DNA of 64,000 nt. Origin: Desulfonatronospira sp. (GTDB lineage Bacteria > Desulfobacterota > Desulfovibrionia > Desulfovibrionales > Desulfonatronovibrionaceae). The translations under genes were made by a program, and so were the position numbers. Location of the stretch: positions 1 to 64,000 of the forward strand of contig SLDX01000019.1 in NCBI GenBank assembly GCA_007125075.1, in the 5' to 3' direction. Below the pieces are notes generated by a model. That model saw nothing but the letters and a program-made list of their open reading frames with translations. It made no database searches and was not told where the DNA came from. Of the stretch, positions 59,215 to 64,000 are shown piece after piece. Each line of letters starts with the position of its first letter. Within the stretch, counting starts at the first letter, position 1.

Positions 59215-60513
59215 ATGCATAAATTTAATAATTTTCAAGACTTACAAAGATATCTCGATCATCTTGGATTGTTCAGCATGCAGCTTGGCCTGGAGAGAAT
59301 GCAAAAGGGCATGTACCTCCTTGATCTCCGCTATGGTGAATTGCCTGCAGTCCAGCTGATCGGGACCAACGGCAAAGGTTCTACAGCATCGTTTCTGGAA
59401 AGTCTGGCCCTGATTCACGGCATGAAGACCGGACTGTTCACTTCTCCGCATCTGGTCAGCGTCAAGGAAAGAATCAGGGTGGGCGGAAAGATACTGCCGG
59501 ATGAAATCTGGCTGGAAGCGGCCAATAAAGTTTATTCCGCATGTAAGGATCTTGGTCTTACCTATTTCGAATTTCTGACCCTTACAGCTGCTTTGATCTT
59601 CAGGCAGGCCGAGGTGGATGCAGCAATAATTGAGGCCGGCCTGGGAGGCAGATACGACGCTACCTCATGTCTTGGCGCAAAGCTGCATGTAATTACCAGT
59701 ATTGACCTGGATCACACCCGGGTGCTGGGTACTACTGTACCCCAGATAGCCGCTGACAAGGTCGCCGCAGTATGCAAGAATTCCAGAGTTATTCTGGCCA
59801 GGCAGAAGAACCATCTTGTCCGGAACATAGTGCAGCTGGCCTGCACCCGGGCTGGAGCAGGGCTCTTATGCACGGATGATTTCTATCTGACAGATGGGGG
59901 CAGGTCAGGATTGAAGGGACTGACTTCAGTTCTCATTGATCAGCATGATCTTGGACTTTCAGGAGATTATCAGCTGCAGAACGCCTTGACCGCTCTACTT
60001 GCCTGGCGCGTACTGGCCGGAATGAAAGAGAAAAAAATTGAACCGGAAAAATGCCTGCAGGCTCTTAAAAATACTTATCTGCCCGGCAGAATGCATGTGG
60101 TCAGTCCCAGACCGTTGATTATCATGGATGGAGCCCATAATCCCGGAGCATTATCCGGATTGCTCACTTTCCTTAAGAGCCGGAACATAAGTCCCCTTAC
60201 TATGGTTTTTGCCTGCTTGAGTGACAAGGAAGTAAAGCCTATGGCTGAAATAATAAAAAAGTTTACAGCCAGGCACATTCTGGTCCCGGAGACCGGCCAC
60301 CACACCAGGGCGATCAATAGAAAAGAGCTTCTGGCCCTTCTGGGGAAAAAGGCCGGACCTTTGGACGACCTGCATGGTTTTTTAAGCAGTAAGGATCTGG
60401 ATGAACCGGTTCTGGTCTGTGGATCTCTTTATCTGCTGGGCTATATATATTCCATGTTTCCGCAATGGCTTAATCCTGACAATAAGTGGCCTCTGGTCTT
60501 TGACCGGCCATGA
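59215..60513 (+). CDS. folC: Folylpolyglutamate/dihydrofolate synthase
   Basis: VQLIGTNGKGSTASFLESL; TSPHLVSVKERIRV; MDGAHNPGAL. Confidence 0.95.
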   Translation: MHKFNNFQDLQRYLDHLGLFSMQLGLERMQKGMYLLDLRYGELPAVQLIGTNGKGSTASFLESLALIHGMKTGLFTSPHLVSVKERIRVGGKILPDEIWLEAANKVYSACKDLGLTYFEFLTLTAALIFRQAEVDAAIIEAGLGGRYDATSCLGAKLHVITSIDLDHTRVLGTTVPQIAADKVAAVCKNSRVILARQKNHLVRNIVQLACTRAGAGLLCTDDFYLTDGGRSGLKGLTSVLIDQHDLGLSGDYQLQNALTALLAWRVLAGMKEKKIEPEKCLQALKNTYLPGRMHVVSPRPLIIMDGAHNPGALSGLLTFLKSRNISPLTMVFACLSDKEVKPMAEIIKKFTARHILVPETGHHTRAINRKELLALLGKKAGPLDDLHGFLSSKDLDEPVLVCGSLYLLGYIYSMFPQWLNPDNKWPLVFDRP

Positions 60514-61943
60514 GCTTTTTACAGGAGACATCAGCATTGTCCGCATTATTTCGTAAAATACCTTCGGTAGATCTGCTGCTGAGCAGGGTGGAGGATGACG
60601 AGGACCTTGCCTTCATGCCCCGAACCATGCTCAGGGATCTGATCAACGACTTTTTAGATGCCTGTCGCGAAGAAATCAGAGCAGGTAAGATTGCCGGCGA
60701 GGAAGAGCTCGAGGTGGAGGCGCTTTGGCCGGGTCTGAGGGATTACCTGAGGGACCGGGTCAAGCCCCGTTTCAGGCGGGTGATCAACGCCACCGGAGTG
60801 GTAATTCACACCAACCTGGGGCGCTCGGTACTGCCTGAAGAAGCCTGCAGGGCTGCCTATTCGGCCTGCGCTCATTATTCCAATCTGGAATTTGACCTGG
60901 ACACCGGGCTCAGGGGAAGCAGGTATGCCCTTGTGGAAGAACTTCTCTGCCGCATTTCCGGAGCTGAAGCAGGGCTTGTGGTAAACAATAATGCCGCTGC
61001 AGTACTCATTATCTTGAATACCCTTGCTAAAGACAGGGAAGTCGTGGTTTCCAGGGGTCAGCTTGTAGAGATAGGCGGCTCGTTTCGAATCCCTGAAGTT
61101 ATGGTCAAATCCGGAGCCTTCCTGAAAGAGGTGGGGGCCACCAACAGAACCCATCTCAAGGACTATCAGGACGCGATAAGCTCCGCTACAGGTGCCCTGC
61201 TCAAAGTGCATACCTCCAATTACCGGATAATCGGGTTTCACAAGGAGGTCAGCCTGAAGGAACTGGTCAGGCTTGGCCTTGAACATGATCTGCCGGTGAT
61301 CGAAGACATGGGCAGCGGCAATTTTTTTGACTTTCAGGCGCACGGCTTCTCATTCATGCCCGAACCCACCGTACAGCAGGTGATCAAAGACGGGGTCTCG
61401 GTCGTATCCTTCAGCGGGGATAAACTCCTCGGCGGGCCGCAGGCCGGGATCATTCTGGGCAAGAAGAAGTTTATCGATCCTATCAAGAAAAATCCAATGA
61501 ACAGGGCCATGCGCATCGACAAGATGACCCTGGCCGCTCTGGAAGCCACCTTGAGATTTCATCTGGATCCGCAGAAAGCAAGACAGAAAATACCCACCTT
61601 GCGCATGATCACCATGGACCGGAAGGAGCTCAAGAATAAGGCTGACAGGCTTAAAAACCGCCTCAGGCGAAAGCTTGGGAATCGCGTGGACATAACTGTT
61701 TTTCCCGGCCAGTCGCGGGTGGGCGGCGGGGCCTTTCCCGAGCAGGACCTGCCGACTTATCTGGTTGGACTTGGCTGCCGGGATATAAGCTGCGAGGACA
61801 TGAGGGCCTTTCTTCTGCGAGCTGATCCTCCTCTGGTGGGCAGGGTGGAGAATGATCTTTTCTGCCTTGATCCCCGGACTATTGACGGCTCCGAATACCA
61901 GATGGTCGTCGAAAGTCTGTGGTCTGTAGTCAGTGGCCGGTAG
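60510..61943 (+). CDS. selA: L-seryl-tRNA(Sec) selenium transferase
   Basis: VINATGVVIHTNLGRSVLPEEA; VSFSGDKLLGGPQAGIILGKK; ATGA overlap with folC; the C-terminal SLWSVVSGR is encoded by repeat DNA. Confidence 0.95.
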   Translation: MSFLQETSALSALFRKIPSVDLLLSRVEDDEDLAFMPRTMLRDLINDFLDACREEIRAGKIAGEEELEVEALWPGLRDYLRDRVKPRFRRVINATGVVIHTNLGRSVLPEEACRAAYSACAHYSNLEFDLDTGLRGSRYALVEELLCRISGAEAGLVVNNNAAAVLIILNTLAKDREVVVSRGQLVEIGGSFRIPEVMVKSGAFLKEVGATNRTHLKDYQDAISSATGALLKVHTSNYRIIGFHKEVSLKELVRLGLEHDLPVIEDMGSGNFFDFQAHGFSFMPEPTVQQVIKDGVSVVSFSGDKLLGGPQAGIILGKKKFIDPIKKNPMNRAMRIDKMTLAALEATLRFHLDPQKARQKIPTLRMITMDRKELKNKADRLKNRLRRKLGNRVDITVFPGQSRVGGGAFPEQDLPTYLVGLGCRDISCEDMRAFLLRADPPLVGRVENDLFCLDPRTIDGSEYQMVVESLWSVVSGR

Positions 61944-62004
61944 TCGGTAGTCAGCAGCCGGTGGTTTGAGGCCTGTAGTAAGTGTCCGGTAGTCAATGGT
62001 CGGA
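61914..62004. repeat. Heptamer array, 13 units in register, overlapping the selA 3' end
   Basis: agtctgt ggtctgt agtcagt ggccggt agtcggt agtcagc agccggt ggtttga ggcctgt agtaagt gtccggt agtcaat ggtcgga. Confidence 0.92.
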
Positions 62005-62026
62005 AGAACCACTTAAGCAACTTAAG

Positions 62027-62094
62027 CGATTTAAGCGAAGGGGCGATTTAAGCGAAGGGGCGATTTAAGCGAAGGGGCGACTTAAGCGAAAAAA
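62027..62094. repeat. 17-bp tandem repeat CGATTTAAGCGAAGGGG
   Basis: Three perfect copies (62027-62077) plus a degenerate fourth (cgacttaagcgaaaaaa). Confidence 0.95.
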
Positions 62095-62216
62095 GACTTA
62101 AGAGAATGCTTTAAATTCGCTTAATCCTGAAATCCGTGAAAAACAGGTTTCGAAATTTGTTCCCGCACTTACTTTCTGGCGCTTCAGTCATGAATAAATG
62201 GAAATTTCAAAAGTAA

Positions 62217-63722
62217 GTGCCTGCCTGGGCAATCAGGCTGCAAAAAATGACTTCACGGATCCAGGTCTCTGAAATCGTGAATGAAGTCCTTAAAATGGAG
62301 TATAAATATATGGAGTTTAAGTCCAGGAACTGCTGGCAGGTTTATGGAAGCAAAGAACACCGCTCGGTCATGGACCGGATTGCCGGTGATTACGTGAGCT
62401 TTTTGAGTGCATGCAAAACTGAGAGGGAGACGATTGAATGGGTACGTTCCAGGGCCGCGGAGCATGGTTTTTCCGAAGATCTTGAAGGTGATAAGTTTTT
62501 CAGGATACACAAGGGAAAAAGCATAATCCTGGCCTGGAGAGGAAAAAAACCTCTGTCTGGAGGGCTGCGTCTGTTTGGCGCGCACGCGGACACGCCAAGG
62601 CTGGACCTGAAGCAAAGACCACTTTACGAGGAATGCAGGGTCAGCCTGGCTAAAACGCACTATTACGGAGGCATACGCAAGCATCAGTGGCTGGCCAGAC
62701 CTCTGGCTCTGCACGGGGTTATAGCGAAATCCGACGGGACCACAATAAATATCTGCATCGGGGAAAAGGAAAGCGATCCTGTGTTTTCCGTGGCCGATCT
62801 CCTGCCTCATCTGGCCTACAAGCAGATCGAAAAAAAACTGTCTGAAGCATTTGAAGCGGAGAAGCTCAATGTTATTCTTGGACACATTCCTCTGGCCGGA
62901 AACAGCAAAGATAAAGAATCAGAAGGCAATGAAAAAGACGGGCAGCATGTAAAAAAAGGCGTGCTCCAAATATTGAACCAAAAGTTCGGAATCATTGAGG
63001 AGGATCTGTACAGCGCGGAACTTCAGGCTGTTCCTGCGGGTCCGGCCAGATTCGTAGGCCTGGATGAGGGTCTTATCGGCGGCTTCGGCCATGATGACCG
63101 GGCCTGTGTTTTTACCGGTCTTATGGCCTTTCTCGAAAAAGGGGGCACTGACTGCACCCGGGTAGCCATTTTCTGGGACAAGGAGGAGATCGGTTCAGAG
63201 GGCTCAAGCGGTGCCAAGTCATTATTTTTGGAGTACACTCTTGAAGAGATGCTCGAGGCCTGGGAGCCGCAAACAAGGCTGAGAACAGTTTTTGCCAATA
63301 CAAGGGCTATCTCCGGGGATGTACACGCGGCCATGGATCCTGATTACCAGGAGGTGCATGAAAAGCTCAACGCCTCCCTGCTCGGGCATGGGCCGGTATT
63401 CTGCAAGTTTACCGGACACCGGGGAAAGGTGGGAGCCAATGACGCACATGCTGAATACATCGGCTGGCTGCGGAGCATATTAAACCGGGAAGGCATACCC
63501 TGGCAGATGGCTGAAACCGGAAGGGTCGATCTGGGAGGCGGCGGAACCGTGGCCAAATTCCTGGCCATCTACGGCATGGACGTCATTGACTTCGGGCCTG
63601 GCGTTTTAAGCATGCACAGTCCATTCGAGATAATGAGCAAGGCCGATATATACGCCACATATCTGGCATATTCCAGTTTTTTCAAAGCAAAAGAGCAAGG
63701 TAGCGAGGACCAAGAAAGTTAG
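62217..63722 (+). CDS. M18-family aminopeptidase
   Basis: LFGAHADTPRLDLKQRPLYEE; FGHDDRACVFTGLMAF; DKEEIGSEGSSGAKS; DVHAAMDPDYQEVH. Start ambiguous (62217/62247/62295). Confidence 0.92.
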   Translation: MPAWAIRLQKMTSRIQVSEIVNEVLKMEYKYMEFKSRNCWQVYGSKEHRSVMDRIAGDYVSFLSACKTERETIEWVRSRAAEHGFSEDLEGDKFFRIHKGKSIILAWRGKKPLSGGLRLFGAHADTPRLDLKQRPLYEECRVSLAKTHYYGGIRKHQWLARPLALHGVIAKSDGTTINICIGEKESDPVFSVADLLPHLAYKQIEKKLSEAFEAEKLNVILGHIPLAGNSKDKESEGNEKDGQHVKKGVLQILNQKFGIIEEDLYSAELQAVPAGPARFVGLDEGLIGGFGHDDRACVFTGLMAFLEKGGTDCTRVAIFWDKEEIGSEGSSGAKSLFLEYTLEEMLEAWEPQTRLRTVFANTRAISGDVHAAMDPDYQEVHEKLNASLLGHGPVFCKFTGHRGKVGANDAHAEYIGWLRSILNREGIPWQMAETGRVDLGGGGTVAKFLAIYGMDVIDFGPGVLSMHSPFEIMSKADIYATYLAYSSFFKAKEQGSEDQES

Positions 63723-63730
63723 GAGGATAA

Positions 63731-64000
63731 ATGCCTGTCATCATGGGCACTGCCGGGCATATTGATCACGGTAAAACCACGTTGATCAAAGCTTTGACCG
63801 GCATAGACTGCGACCGGCTGGTTGAGGAAAAAAAACGCGGCATCACCATAGAACTGGGATTTGCGTTCATTGACCTGGATTCCGGACTGCGTCTGGGAGT
63901 TATAGATGTTCCCGGGCATGAAAGATTCGTCAAGAACATGGTTTCAGGAGCATCAGGAATTGATTTCGTGCTTCTGGTCATTGCTGCGGATGAAGGAGTA
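63731..64000 (+). CDS. selB: Selenocysteine-specific elongation factor SelB (5' part, cut by the window edge)
   Basis: [49 protein letters not shown]...[20 protein letters not shown] upstream. Confidence 0.95.
   Translation, partial: MPVIMGTAGHIDHGKTTLIKALTGIDCDRLVEEKKRGITIELGFAFIDLDSGLRLGVIDVPGHERFVKNMVSGASGIDFVLLVIAADEGV

Noticed and set aside
61757-62020. Minus-strand ORF rich in TDYRPLTTDHRL repeats, and ORF 61350-62012
   Set aside because: The repetitive peptide is a translation artefact of the heptamer array and overlaps selA antisense; no independent coding evidence.

Overview
This 64 kb window looks like an ordinary chromosomal segment of an anaerobic, Desulfovibrionales-like sulfate reducer. 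That placement is inferred from gene content: siroheme-dependent heme synthesis (ahb), selAB, hypAB, iorAB and a MucR-like regulator. About 65 CDSs are supported, almost all housekeeping. They include pdxJ-acpS-nnr, lysC-cimA-rarA, radA, hpt, a short metH, an rpoH-like sigma factor, rpiB, ahbB/D-hemB-ahbC, the rpsB-tsf-pyrH-frr-uppS-cdsA-dxr-rseP-tsaB run, rpmE-prfA-prmC-lpxC, amtB-glnB, aroC-icd, iorAB with a sigma-54 activator, mrp-hypB-hypA, a malic enzyme, folC-selA, an M18 aminopeptidase and the 5' part of selB. There are two tRNA genes (Pro-CGG and Leu-CAA). I found no CRISPR array, prophage, transposase or defence island. The unusual material is mostly non-coding: (i) 7-bp-register NNTCRGT-type repeat arrays at three loci, starting at the icd stop codon and running into the 3' end of selA, with a 17-bp tandem repeat beside the selA copy; (ii) a bulged-stem/pseudoknot-capable inverted repeat between mucR and a copper-chaperone gene; (iii) leader structures and small upstream ORFs before lpxC and amtB; (iv) a palindromic candidate operator upstream of an Rrf2 regulator; (v) a hairpin/GC-rich repeat cluster after rarD. 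No computation or database search was run. Gene calls rest on recognisable motifs in the translated proteins.
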